Source: Flavobacteriaceae bacterium PS02293 (lineage in GTDB: Bacteria; Bacteroidota; Bacteroidia; Flavobacteriales; Weeksellaceae). From it: a DNA stretch of 64,000 bases. The notes beneath the pieces are model-generated. The model searched no databases. It had not been told where the DNA came from and saw only the letters and a program-made list of their open reading frames with translations. The stretch covers positions 372,001-436,000 of the forward strand of contig JASCOV010000003.1 in assembly GCA_029960045.1 (NCBI GenBank), given 5' to 3'. Shown piece by piece: positions 33,448 through 42,272 of the stretch. Each line of letters starts with the position of its first letter. The stretch's first letter is position 1. Made by a program: the position numbers and the translations under genes.

Positions 33448-35652
33448 TTATTTTTTAATAATTACTGCTTTTTTATTGAATATACTTTTAAAGTCTTCTA
33501 ATTTCATGGAATAAGAAGCCCCTTGATTCATAGGTAATGGGTCACGTAAAAATACTTTACCATCTTCCACTTTCTCCAATACTACTGCATGTCCTTTAAA
33601 CTCTGCTGTACCAATACTTACAATTGCTTTGTCCCCATCTTCTAGTTTTTCTAAAAGCTTTGTTAATTTAATATCTCCTTCAGCAAGAGCAACAACTTCA
33701 TCTAAATAGCTGTTATACAATGCCTCTGGAATATCTAAAATAGAAGCGCCATTCTTATCTGTATTAAGAGCTTTTGCAAGATATTCTTCACTTTTTATAA
33801 TTCCTTTATCATCCAATACCATCCTTAAAGAAGTTGGAGCACAAGTATAATCTTTAGATTGTCCAAAAACTTTAGTTTCACTTATCCATCTTTCTATTTT
33901 AATTCCTGCATTCTCGGCAAACGTTTTATTAATATCTCCGCCTCCTTTTTGTAGTTTTTTTCCTTTCAGAATTACCTCCTCAATATCTTGTGCTTCTTCT
34001 ACTAAATCATCAGCTTTTGCGCCATTCTTCGCTCCCTGCAAAAGTTCTTCTATAAATTTAATAAAACCTTTAAGCCCTTTTGCGCAGGCTTTCGTAAATC
34101 TAATAATAAATTTTGAGAGAAAAGCCAACAAATCCGTCATACCCATTGTTACGACAGAAACCGTCTCTCTACCCAAAGTTTTAAGCAGACTTGCCATTTT
34201 TTCCACATATGTAGCACCTTTCACAACGTTGCCAGCACCTTGCGTAAAAATGAGAAGCAGAACATTGATAAGAACTTCAAAGGCAAGAATTCCTACATAA
34301 AAAGCCACAGTATATCGAGAGATATTACCAAAATATTCTTTCATTTTATCCATTACTCCTTCCATATCAGATAGAGACAAATCTCCGTTTCCGCTAAAAA
34401 GGTCTTTAACACCCTGTAAAAACTTTGGAACATTTTCATTTATCCAATCGATGACATCTTCTGCTTTCTCCAATAGGTCTCTTCTTTCCAGATATTGTTT
34501 GTAAGAAAACGTTTTGGTAGGTTGCAATAGAAACTCCAGAATATAAAGTACACATTGTACAAGACTAATAAGACCATTTAGAATTCCGCAGTAAAAAGCA
34601 TTGCTCAGTTTAAGTATTTCTATTACTGTACTTGTATGCCTATCTTTTACATCGCTCAGAAAATCTTTTATATTGCCGATAATTCCACTGATTTTGTTTA
34701 CCAACTTTCTAAAAGATTCCGGAAGATGCTCTATGGAAACATCTTTTACTTTACTTGCTGCCTGTTTTACCAAATCCCAAACTTTTGTAAATGCGGCATC
34801 AGCTCCTTGCACAAAGGGATTATCTCCCAAATTCTCAAAGAATTGGGCTGCTTTATTCATATTTACAGGAATTGGAACTCCCAAAACAGGAACAATAGGT
34901 GTGTAATCTTTAGCTTCCGGATTATAATTTTTTTCTGTCGGTTTGAGGTTTTCCAGCTTATCTGCACACCAGCCAATAGCATCTGCAGGAATGGCAGATA
35001 TATTTCCAAGAAGCTCATCAAGCTGCTTGTCATTTGTCAAAAACTGATATTCTCTCATTAATGCTTGATAAACAACTGTAGCATCAATTTTATCCTTTTC
35101 ATAAGTGTAAGCAAGTTGTGTCAGATAGGAGGCTTCGTCTTTCAAAGAAGTAATATCTTTAAAAAAATTTCCATTGATTTTTGATGGTAAGGGTTTAGGA
35201 AAATTCTTGAACATTGAAACAAAATAATCTCCCATTTTTGCAATGTAAAATGGACCTGCAAAGTTGGATTTGGTTGTGTCAGGTTTTTCGTAGAACAAGA
35301 AAAGAGCTTGATTCTTTCGGGCATTTTCCTGATAGCTTCCATAAACTTCTGAACCATTTTTACAAGGCAGAACTTGTGCATAATATTCAATTCCTTTTTC
35401 TCCATTTTCATTAATTCCTGTTGATGGAAAAGTGGAAACAGGATTATCTGTAAGATAAGAATAGCCCAAAGGTGTATTGCCATAATCGTGAAAAGCACTC
35501 CTGTAATCAGGTGAATCTTTATCTACCATAACATTTTTAATATTGCTTGTCTGATTCTGAAAATCAAGGACTTTTCCTGAGCTCGCCACCGCTCTTAAAA
35601 TCCTTTGGCTTTCTTCATCAAACAAATCAACATCGTCTAATAAATTTTTCAT
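33448..35652 (-). CDS. Putative polymorphic toxin with C-terminal C39/papain-like protease domain
   Basis: A 734-residue protein without signal peptide. Residues about 1-250 are soluble and unrecognised; the middle has hydrophobic segments at about 352-376, 448-470 and 495-517 separated by amphipathic helices; a low-similarity linker (about 535-585) leads into a C-terminal domain with a cysteine-protease triad: Cys604 (DYTCAPTSLRMVL), His688 (FKGHAVVLEKV) and Asp704 (VFLRDPLP). This order and spacing are those of C39-like peptidases, where the oxyanion Gln usually precedes Cys; here QSKDYTC supplies Gln598. The following tandem small genes look like immunity genes. Delivery route is not evident: no PAAR, VgrG or type IX tail is seen. 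Confidence 0.72.
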   Translation of the reverse strand: MKNLLDDVDLFDEESQRILRAVASSGKVLDFQNQTSNIKNVMVDKDSPDYRSAFHDYGNTPLGYSYLTDNPVSTFPSTGINENGEKGIEYYAQVLPCKNGSEVYGSYQENARKNQALFLFYEKPDTTKSNFAGPFYIAKMGDYFVSMFKNFPKPLPSKINGNFFKDITSLKDEASYLTQLAYTYEKDKIDATVVYQALMREYQFLTNDKQLDELLGNISAIPADAIGWCADKLENLKPTEKNYNPEAKDYTPIVPVLGVPIPVNMNKAAQFFENLGDNPFVQGADAAFTKVWDLVKQAASKVKDVSIEHLPESFRKLVNKISGIIGNIKDFLSDVKDRHTSTVIEILKLSNAFYCGILNGLISLVQCVLYILEFLLQPTKTFSYKQYLERRDLLEKAEDVIDWINENVPKFLQGVKDLFSGNGDLSLSDMEGVMDKMKEYFGNISRYTVAFYVGILAFEVLINVLLLIFTQGAGNVVKGATYVEKMASLLKTLGRETVSVVTMGMTDLLAFLSKFIIRFTKACAKGLKGFIKFIEELLQGAKNGAKADDLVEEAQDIEEVILKGKKLQKGGGDINKTFAENAGIKIERWISETKVFGQSKDYTCAPTSLRMVLDDKGIIKSEEYLAKALNTDKNGASILDIPEALYNSYLDEVVALAEGDIKLTKLLEKLEDGDKAIVSIGTAEFKGHAVVLEKVEDGKVFLRDPLPMNQGASYSMKLEDFKSIFNKKAVIIKK

Positions 35653-35691
35653 ATAATTTGCTTTAATTAATCATTATTGAATTCTTAGTAG

Positions 35692-35699
35692 CAAAGCTA
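35692..35699 (-). promoter_or_regulatory. -7 promoter box TAGCTTTG of the toxin operon
   Basis: TAnnTTTG match on the minus strand, 39 bases before the toxin ATG. No well-spaced TTTG element is visible. Confidence 0.45.
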
Positions 35700-35760
35700 A
35701 ATGCACACAACGCCAAAACTCGTCGTATTAAAATTTGTTTTAATTTTCTTATAAAAACCT

Positions 35761-35768
35761 TATTTTTG
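35761..35768 (+). promoter_or_regulatory. -7 promoter box of menD, 4 bases from the ATG
   Basis: TATTTTTG-TAGT-ATG; a TTTG at 35734-35737 lies 23 bases upstream of the box. Predicts a leaderless menD mRNA. Confidence 0.65.
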
Positions 35769-35772
35769 TAGT

Positions 35773-37437
35773 ATGAAGCAATATTCCGCAAAACGCAGCA
35801 TCCAGATTCTCGCACATATTCTTGAACAATACGGCATCGATAAAATCATCATTTCTCCAGGTTCCAGAAACGCACCTTTGGCGATTCATTTTTCCGAGAT
35901 TGATGCGTTCCAATGTTACAGTATTGTGGACGAAAGAGCGGCTGCTTTTGTAGGTTTGGGAATTTCAAAATCAATTAAAAAACCTGTTGCAATTACTTGC
36001 ACAAGCGGTTCTGCAGCAACCAATTATTATCCGGCTGTTGTGGAAGCGTTTTATCAGAATGTGCCAATTTTGGTTCTAACAGCAGACAGACCTGCAGATT
36101 TTGTGGATATTTTTGACGGGCAGACGATTCGCCAGAAAAATATTTTCCAGCAGCATTCTTACGGCGATTTCGAATTGTTGGAAGATGAAAAAGACGGCGC
36201 TGACGATTATAATTTTGAAACCATTAAAAAAGCGGTTGAATTGTGCATCGAAAAAAGTGGACCTGTTCATATCAATATTCCTTTAGCTGAACCTCTTTAT
36301 AATCTTTTGGATGAGCTTCCGGTAATGCCTGCAGTTGAGAAAACGATTCAGAAAAAAAGTTATGAATTGCCTTCCAATCTTGTTGCAGACTGGCATACTT
36401 CCAAAAGAATTATGATTCTGACAGGAACGCTTGCTCCAAATCCGGAATTGGAAGCTCAACTTTCACAATTGGTTAAAAATCATACGGTTGTTGTTTTAAC
36501 GGAAATGAATTCCAATCTTCAGCACGACAAGTTTTTCGCTCATATTGACCGTTACATTACCGATTTCGCAGAAGAAGATTATCATACTTATGCTCCTGAT
36601 TTGTTGATTACAATCGGACAAAATGTGGTTTCAAAGCGAGTGAAACAATTCCTGAGAAAAGCGAAACCAAAGCAACATTGGCATATTGATGAATATTGGC
36701 AACCCGACACTTATTACGCATTAACTCAAAAAATTGAAACTAAGCCAGAGATTTTCTTTTCCAAATTATTGAAATCTATCAATCTGGAGCCGAGACCTTT
36801 TTTCAATCTTTGGGATGTTTTGAAAGATAAAAAAGACGCCAAACACGAGGAATATCTCAATAAAGCACCTTTTTCGGATTTCTATCTTTTCAATCAGTTA
36901 TCCAATAATATTCCTGAAAATTACAGAGTTCATTTCTCCAATTCTTCAGCAATCCGATATGCACAATTATTTGAATATCAGAAATATGATGTGTATTGCA
37001 ATCGCGGAACCAGCGGAATCGACGGCTGTACTTCTACTGCGATGGGATTTGCAATGATGGAAGACGAACCAACGATTTTGATTACCGGTGATTTGTCATT
37101 TTTCTATGATATCAATGGACTTTGGAATCAGTACATTCCGCCTTACACGAGAATTGTGATTTTCAATAATGGCGAAGGCAACATTTTCAAAATCATTCCT
37201 GGACCAAGCGGAACTAACGCTTTGGACGAATTCATTGCAACACAACATCACAGAAATGCAGAGTTATTAGCAAAGAATTTCGGATTCGATTATATAAAAG
37301 TTGAAGACGAAATCTCACTTGACCGTGTTTTACCAAATTATTTTAAGCCGGATTCTAAACCGAAAATCTTGGAAGTAATGACTTCGGAATGTAATAATGC
37401 GGATATTTTGAAGCAGTATTTTGAAGCTTTAAAGTAA
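35773..37437 (+). CDS. menD: SEPHCHC synthase MenD (menaquinone synthesis)
   Basis: Thiamine-diphosphate enzyme that joins 2-oxoglutarate to isochorismate, the first committed step of menaquinone synthesis. The 554-residue chain has the N-terminal ISPGSRNAPLAI and DERAAAFVGLG (catalytic Glu region) and TCTSGSAATNYYPAVVEA, and the C-terminal diphosphate-binding GDLSFFYDINGL with NNGEGNIF. It is monocistronic. Menaquinone is the usual respiratory quinone in Flavobacteriia. Confidence 0.95.
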   Translation: MKQYSAKRSIQILAHILEQYGIDKIIISPGSRNAPLAIHFSEIDAFQCYSIVDERAAAFVGLGISKSIKKPVAITCTSGSAATNYYPAVVEAFYQNVPILVLTADRPADFVDIFDGQTIRQKNIFQQHSYGDFELLEDEKDGADDYNFETIKKAVELCIEKSGPVHINIPLAEPLYNLLDELPVMPAVEKTIQKKSYELPSNLVADWHTSKRIMILTGTLAPNPELEAQLSQLVKNHTVVVLTEMNSNLQHDKFFAHIDRYITDFAEEDYHTYAPDLLITIGQNVVSKRVKQFLRKAKPKQHWHIDEYWQPDTYYALTQKIETKPEIFFSKLLKSINLEPRPFFNLWDVLKDKKDAKHEEYLNKAPFSDFYLFNQLSNNIPENYRVHFSNSSAIRYAQLFEYQKYDVYCNRGTSGIDGCTSTAMGFAMMEDEPTILITGDLSFFYDINGLWNQYIPPYTRIVIFNNGEGNIFKIIPGPSGTNALDEFIATQHHRNAELLAKNFGFDYIKVEDEISLDRVLPNYFKPDSKPKILEVMTSECNNADILKQYFEALK

Positions 37438-37456
37438 CCATTGTCAAAACATATTA

Positions 37457-37505
37457 TTGTCATTCCGTAGGAATCTGAACTGTTGAGATTCCTACAGAAT
37501 GACAA
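37457..37505. repeat. Intergenic palindrome (GTCATTCC family)
   Basis: Two 20-base arms (TTGTCATTCCGTAGGAATCT and its complement) with one mismatch and a nine-base loop, between the convergent menD and aminotransferase genes. Probably acts as a shared 3' end hairpin. Confidence 0.85.
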
Positions 37506-37531
37506 ACTCTAATTTTCAATTTTTTCTAAGT

Positions 37532-38158
37532 TTAAAACTCCAAATCCGATTCCTCTTTCGGAAGGTTAATAATTGTTTCAATCGGATAAATGAACATATC
37601 ATCGAAGTCATTCAAAGCATTTATGAGTTGAAAATGTGTGAATTCTTTGATATTATCTAAAGTGATTTCGGCTTCTTTGATTTCTTTTGATTGTAAAAGA
37701 TTCTGTCTCATTACACCATTTAGAAGATAACTTTTCGGCGTGAACCAAGTTTTATCTTTTAAAAACAATAGATTGGAATATGAGGTATCTGTTATCTGAT
37801 TATTTTTCACAATAATGACTTCGTCGGCGTGACTTTTATCTTTCAATCTCTGTAATTGAGTTCTGTCAACAGACTTAAAGTTATAGTCTATTTCATTACC
37901 AATAACCAATTCAAAATCATCTAATTCTGAAATTGCATAAGGAATAATCTGTGTCTTAAAATTATTCTCCAAATCATATTCGATTCGGAATTTGTAAAGT
38001 CCATCTTCATCGTGTTCCAGATTAAGAAATAAACTGTAAATATCGATTTTACACACTTTTCCAAAATTTGAAAAAGTGTCGTTCATTCTTTTTTGATGAA
38101 GTTCTTTCAGGAAAATTTTCTGGTCTTCAACTTTGATGCTTTCAATAAATCGGGACAT
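37532..38158 (-). CDS. Aminotransferase class IV, probable aminodeoxychorismate lyase
   Basis: A 208-residue PLP-fold type IV enzyme, shorter than the usual 270 residues and lacking part of the N-terminal domain. The probable PLP Lys lies in YNFKSVDRTQLQRLK and the cofactor-site stretch ITDTSYSNLLF replaces the usual ETSxxN. Overlap by 17 bases with the pabB-like gene points to 4-amino-4-deoxychorismate lyase (PabC) making p-aminobenzoate for folate. Branched-chain or D-amino acid activity cannot be excluded by sequence alone. Confidence 0.75.
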   Translation of the reverse strand: MSRFIESIKVEDQKIFLKELHQKRMNDTFSNFGKVCKIDIYSLFLNLEHDEDGLYKFRIEYDLENNFKTQIIPYAISELDDFELVIGNEIDYNFKSVDRTQLQRLKDKSHADEVIIVKNNQITDTSYSNLLFLKDKTWFTPKSYLLNGVMRQNLLQSKEIKEAEITLDNIKEFTHFQLINALNDFDDMFIYPIETIINLPKEESDLEF

Positions 38159-39113
38159 AGATTTTGTTTTTCATTTCTTCGTATTCGCTGACAAGGTCAC
38201 TTTGATGGGTAATTCCACCTCCGCTTTTGAAAAACAGTTTCTCATTCTCTTTTTCAATAAAACGTATCATCACGCAGGAATCCAGACTTTTGCCGTCAAA
38301 ATAACCTGCAATTCCTGTATAAAATCCTCTTTCATATTGTTCGGCTTCCAATATGATTTCCAAAGTTTTGGGTTTCGGAGCTCCTAAAATAGAACCTGTC
38401 GGCAACAACTTTTGAAGAATTGTTCCGATTTTATTTTGATATTCAGATTTAATTTCGCCCTCGATTTCGGAACTCATTGCCAAAAGATTTTTCTGTTTGG
38501 TTTTGATATAATCGATTCTTTGAAATTCTTTAACCTGAACCCTATCCGCAACCATACTCAAATCATTTCTCAGCAAATCCACAACCGTATAATGTTCCGC
38601 TTTTTCTTTTGGGTCGTTTTTCAAGATATTTTCTGCATCCTCGATTTCTGCATCGATTGTTCCTTTCATCGGATGTGTAAAAATCTTATTATCAATAATT
38701 TCTACGAAAGTTTCCGGTGAGAAAAATACGAATTCATCTTTAAACAGAACTTTATATTTTGCCTTTGAAAATTTGAAAATATCTTCTAAACTTAAACTGG
38801 TTTCAATTTCAGTTTTAGTTGTATAATTAGTCAGATAAGAATTTCCTTTTCTAAGGTTTTCCTGAACGATTTCGAATCCTTTTTGATATTCTTCCAAAGT
38901 TTCCGGAAATGATTTCCATTCAAAATTTGGAATATTTGCGTATTGATAATTAGCGTTTGTAATATTCGGAAAATCAATTAACAAAGCTTTATTTTCAATT
39001 TCGTTTTTAGTGAAAATTCTGACTTCATCCATCAAAAAATTAATCAAGAAAAAAAAAGGTTCTTTTCTTTCTGATAATTCGTCCATTTTTTGAAACTGTG
39101 GATTCTCAAACAT
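38142..39113 (-). CDS. pabB: Aminodeoxychorismate synthase component I-like (chorismate-binding)
   Basis: A 323-residue chorismate-binding enzyme of the PabB/TrpE family, short form with a reduced N-terminal domain. Motifs: HPMKGTID, DLLRNDLSMVADR, LLPTGSILGAPKPKT, and ERGFYTGIAGYFD with the catalytic Glu/Lys region. The KGT sequence and the partner aminotransferase suggest p-aminobenzoate rather than anthranilate synthesis. A TATTTTTG promoter box lies five bases before the ATG. Confidence 0.88.
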   Translation of the reverse strand: MFENPQFQKMDELSERKEPFFFLINFLMDEVRIFTKNEIENKALLIDFPNITNANYQYANIPNFEWKSFPETLEEYQKGFEIVQENLRKGNSYLTNYTTKTEIETSLSLEDIFKFSKAKYKVLFKDEFVFFSPETFVEIIDNKIFTHPMKGTIDAEIEDAENILKNDPKEKAEHYTVVDLLRNDLSMVADRVQVKEFQRIDYIKTKQKNLLAMSSEIEGEIKSEYQNKIGTILQKLLPTGSILGAPKPKTLEIILEAEQYERGFYTGIAGYFDGKSLDSCVMIRFIEKENEKLFFKSGGGITHQSDLVSEYEEMKNKIYVPIY

Positions 39114-39118
39114 AAAAA

Positions 39119-39126
39119 CAAAAATA
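39119..39126 (-). promoter_or_regulatory. -7 promoter box of pabB, 5 bases from the ATG
   Basis: On the minus strand TATTTTTG-TTTTT-ATG. One of five such arrangements in the window. Confidence 0.6.
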
Positions 39127-39188
39127 AGAGAAAAGATGATAGCGAAAAGATAAAAGACTTAAAATGTGGTTTATCAATTTCGATAGAC

Positions 39189-39196
39189 TATTTTTG
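39189..39196 (+). promoter_or_regulatory. -7 promoter box TATTTTTG
   Basis: Perfect TAnnTTTG, 15 bases before the ATG of the membrane protein at 39212. Confidence 0.5.
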
Positions 39197-39211
39197 CAAA
39201 AATTTTGAGGA

Positions 39212-39928
39212 ATGACGACGCAAAAACCGGAAATTGGAAAAATACTGACAGAAGCTTATCAATATTGGATGAGAACTTTGCCTTTTCAACTATTATTCTC
39301 TGTGATTTTCTTTTCAATTTTTATGTTTGGAGGAGCTTATGCTTTCAGATATTACGGGCTTTTTGAAGAAGTTCAGAAGTTTCAGCACTTGCTTTATTCT
39401 GATACTGATGCTTTTTTGAAAAAATACGAAGTACTGATGAAAACAGAAAATGCTATGCTTTTCGCTTTGGTGGCTTTGGTAATTAAAGCAATAGTTTATC
39501 CTTTAAATATTGGTTTTTTGAAAATCTATAGAAAATTAGATCTAGGAGAAACGTTGGAAATTTCAGATTTGTTTGTCGGTTTCAATGGACATTATTTCTT
39601 TTTGTTTGCTATCTATTGCTTGTTTTGGAATATTCTGAATGTTTACATTTCTGTCATTTTGCCATTGAGTTTGGTTTGGATGGGAATGATGATGTTTGTT
39701 CCGGCTTTGGTTTTTTATAAGAATTATAATTTTTTTCAGGCATTTAAAATTAGTATTCAGCTTTTCTGGAAGAATATTATTTTGATTTTGGTAGCTTGTC
39801 TGGTTTCTATATTGATTTCCTATTGTGGACTAATTATTTTCTTTTTCGGGATCTTCTTGACGTTCCCATTTTGGAATGCCGTGATCTATGTTCTCTACAA
39901 GCACTTGATCGGCGATTTTGAGGAATAA
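39212..39928 (+). CDS. Polytopic membrane protein, unknown
   Basis: A 238-residue protein with about six transmembrane helices, starting with a short soluble lead (PEIGKILTEAYQYWMRTLPF). It is a diverged paralogue of the next gene: both have VYPLxxGxLxI followed by EISDLFVGF/EFSDLFIGY. Such proteins in this genus are often mislabelled as carotene monooxygenases, but no catalytic motif is visible. Function unknown. Confidence 0.75.
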   Translation: MTTQKPEIGKILTEAYQYWMRTLPFQLLFSVIFFSIFMFGGAYAFRYYGLFEEVQKFQHLLYSDTDAFLKKYEVLMKTENAMLFALVALVIKAIVYPLNIGFLKIYRKLDLGETLEISDLFVGFNGHYFFLFAIYCLFWNILNVYISVILPLSLVWMGMMMFVPALVFYKNYNFFQAFKISIQLFWKNIILILVACLVSILISYCGLIIFFFGIFLTFPFWNAVIYVLYKHLIGDFEE

Positions 39929-39998
39929 TTATTTTTAAGTTTACGAATTTGAGCTATTTTTTATGTAGATTTGATAATCAACTTTAAAAATAAACTCA

Positions 39999-40751
39999 AT
40001 GGACAATTTTAACGATTTTGATTCTCCCGCTGTCAACCCGGACAAAGAAACCGGTGCTATTCTTTCTCACGCTTTTGAGAATTACAAAACCATACTTTTG
40101 TATGCTATTGTAGCTTTAATAGGAGGCGCAATCGTATCTTCACTGCTTTCGGCTTTGGTAGAAAGTATTGTTGGTTATGATTCCAATGAAGCTCAAGAAG
40201 TAATAAGAGATGCTTTTCAAAATGGAGATTATTCTTCTATCTCAGAAATTAATGGTCTGAAAGCTAATATGGGAGTTTCTTTTCTAGTGGGAATTGTGCT
40301 TTATCCTTTGTATGTCGGTATTTTGAACATTATGAACAAGGCTAACTATAAGCAAAAAGTTGAGTTCTCGGATCTGTTTATCGGATATAGACAAAATACA
40401 GGAAACATTATTTTGTATTCTTTGATTTCTTATATAGCAATGTCTATATTATTCGTAATGTGCCTTTTACCAGCAATTTTTGCTGCTCCATTTTTCTTTT
40501 TGGGATTGCCTATCGTTTTATTTGAGAATAAAAGTGTGGGAGAGGCATTAAGCAAATCGTTTGATTTGGGGAAAGAAAACTATGCAACTCTTTTGGGTGC
40601 TTCCTTTTTAGGAGGTCTAATTTCTTTTTGTGGGATTTTCCTTTGCGGGATTGGCATTATTTTTACTGCCTTCTTTTTCTTAGCAGTCATGTACTCTGCA
40701 TATTGCGCTTATTGTGGCGCTCCAAGACAATTGGGACAAACTAAATTTTAA
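39999..40751 (+). CDS. Polytopic membrane protein, unknown (paralogue of the previous gene)
   Basis: A 250-residue membrane protein with about six helices, a soluble lead ending ETGAILSHAFENYKT, and the shared LYPLYVGILNIM plus VEFSDLFIGY segment. The last residues carry two cysteines (YCAYCGAP). It is nine bases from the AI-2E transporter gene, so they are co-transcribed. Function unknown; a lipid or glycan scaffold is possible but not supported by motifs. Confidence 0.75.
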   Translation: MDNFNDFDSPAVNPDKETGAILSHAFENYKTILLYAIVALIGGAIVSSLLSALVESIVGYDSNEAQEVIRDAFQNGDYSSISEINGLKANMGVSFLVGIVLYPLYVGILNIMNKANYKQKVEFSDLFIGYRQNTGNIILYSLISYIAMSILFVMCLLPAIFAAPFFFLGLPIVLFENKSVGEALSKSFDLGKENYATLLGASFLGGLISFCGIFLCGIGIIFTAFFFLAVMYSAYCAYCGAPRQLGQTKF

Positions 40752-40759
40752 AATAAACT

Positions 40760-41851
40760 ATGTCAGATTCCGGTAAACCAATAGATTCTGTTGTTATAAA
40801 ACAGATAGCTTTAATTCTTTTGATCTGCGTTTTCGTAGGATTGATTTGCTGGAATCTGGCTTTATTTATTCCATCTTTTTTAGGAGCTGTTACGCTCTAC
40901 ATCGTTTGTAAAAAGTATAATTATTATCTGGTTGAAGAAAAAAACTGGAAACCTTGGCTTGCTGCAACTGTGCTGATGGTAGCTTCATTAATTATTCTAA
41001 TTCTTCCGGTATATTTTATAATTGATATGCTTGTTGCCAAAGCTGGAAATGCTCAGGCTTACATGGAGAAATTCAATATTTTTCTAGAGAAGATTCATCA
41101 GTTTATCTATTCCAAAGTAGGCTTTGATATTCTTAGTAAAGAGAACATTACGAAGGTTACCAATTTTGCCGGAACGCTTTCTACAAAAGCACTAAGCACA
41201 ACAGTGAATACATTTACCGTCATAATGTCTATGTATTTCATCTTGTATTTTATGTTTGTGAAAGCGAGATTATTTGAAAAAATTGTTGCAAAAGCAATGC
41301 CTTTTAAAAGAGCCAATACGAAAATGCTGGGTGACAAATTCACAAAACTAGTCCTTGCAAACGCCATCGGAATTCCTGTTGTTGCGATTGGACAAGGTGT
41401 AGTTGCATTAATTGGATATTGGATTTTTGGAGCTCCAAGTGCCATTCTTCTGTTTGCTTTAACTGCAGTTGCATCTATGCTCCCTGTTGTTGGTGCAGCG
41501 ATTGTTTATGTTCCTGTCGGGATTTTTATGATTGCGGAAGGACAAACTGGTCCAGGAGTTGGTGTTTTGATCTACGGGCTTGTGGTTGTAGGATTGACAG
41601 ATAATTTACTTAGATTTACTTTACTTAAGAAATTGGAAGATATTCATCCATTGGTTACAGTTTTTGGGATTATTCTGGGAATGAATCTTTTCGGATTTAT
41701 GGGATTGATTTTCGGACCAATTTTGATGTCAATCACAGTTTTACTGATCCAGGTTTACAGAGATGAATTTTCTGACGAAGATACACCGCCAACGCTACAA
41801 CTGCCGAATGAGAATGAAGATCTTGATAATAAAATTGATTTAATTGTATAA
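40760..41851 (+). CDS. AI-2E family transporter
   Basis: A 363-residue member of the AI-2 exporter (PerM/YdgG/TqsA) superfamily: about seven to eight helices, a large loop at about residues 75-145, and the family's C-terminal half with GIPVVAIGQGVVALIGYWIFG, LPVVGAAIVYVPVG and HPLVTVFGIILGMNLFGFMG-type motifs. Members move autoinducer-2, ions or other small molecules; the ligand is unknown here. It overlaps none but is followed one base later by a DUF3820 gene. Confidence 0.88.
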   Translation: MSDSGKPIDSVVIKQIALILLICVFVGLICWNLALFIPSFLGAVTLYIVCKKYNYYLVEEKNWKPWLAATVLMVASLIILILPVYFIIDMLVAKAGNAQAYMEKFNIFLEKIHQFIYSKVGFDILSKENITKVTNFAGTLSTKALSTTVNTFTVIMSMYFILYFMFVKARLFEKIVAKAMPFKRANTKMLGDKFTKLVLANAIGIPVVAIGQGVVALIGYWIFGAPSAILLFALTAVASMLPVVGAAIVYVPVGIFMIAEGQTGPGVGVLIYGLVVVGLTDNLLRFTLLKKLEDIHPLVTVFGIILGMNLFGFMGLIFGPILMSITVLLIQVYRDEFSDEDTPPTLQLPNENEDLDNKIDLIV

Positions 41852-41852
41852 A

Positions 41853-42113
41853 ATGGAAGGCTTAAATCCGGAAATTCTAAAAGAAATATGTGAGGTGAGA
41901 ATGCCTTTCGGAAAACATAAAGATATGATTCTTGCGGATCTGCCAATTTCTTATCTCGAATGGTTTCAAAGTCAGGGAATGCCAAAAGGAAAACTAGGAA
42001 TGCAGCTTTCTACGATTTATGAAATCAAAATTAATGGCCTGATGGATTTACTAATCCCAATCCGGGGAAAAGTCACTTATTATAAAGATAAAAAAACGAC
42101 TTATCGGTTTTGA
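41853..42113 (+). CDS. DUF3820 family protein
   Basis: An 86-residue soluble protein with the DUF3820 hallmark MPFGKHKDMILADLP and YLEWF. Some members were called putative quorum-sensing-regulated virulence factors, but no activity is established. The ATG giving MEGLNPEIL is preferred to a TTG three codons before it. It closes an operon with the AI-2E transporter. Confidence 0.85.
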   Translation: MEGLNPEILKEICEVRMPFGKHKDMILADLPISYLEWFQSQGMPKGKLGMQLSTIYEIKINGLMDLLIPIRGKVTYYKDKKTTYRF

Positions 42114-42230
42114 TTAATGCATGCCAGAAATAATATTTTCCTAAGTTTAGCAATTATAGTGGTATTGTTTAATTCTTGGATTGTGTTCAATATGACAATT
42201 TGGAATCTAATAATTATACAATTTTTATCG

Positions 42231-42238
42231 TAATTTTG
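42231..42238 (+). promoter_or_regulatory. -7 promoter box TAATTTTG before the GT9 gene
   Basis: TAnnTTTG match 34 bases before the ATG; a TTTG at 42199-42202 is farther than the usual spacing. Confidence 0.45.
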
Positions 42239-42272
42239 GCTTTCAAATGTTTCTATTTCAACAAATCTATTT

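Noticed and set aside
39212..40751. Two membrane proteins considered as carotene monooxygenases
   Set aside because: No catalytic histidines or known motif; that label is a common misannotation.
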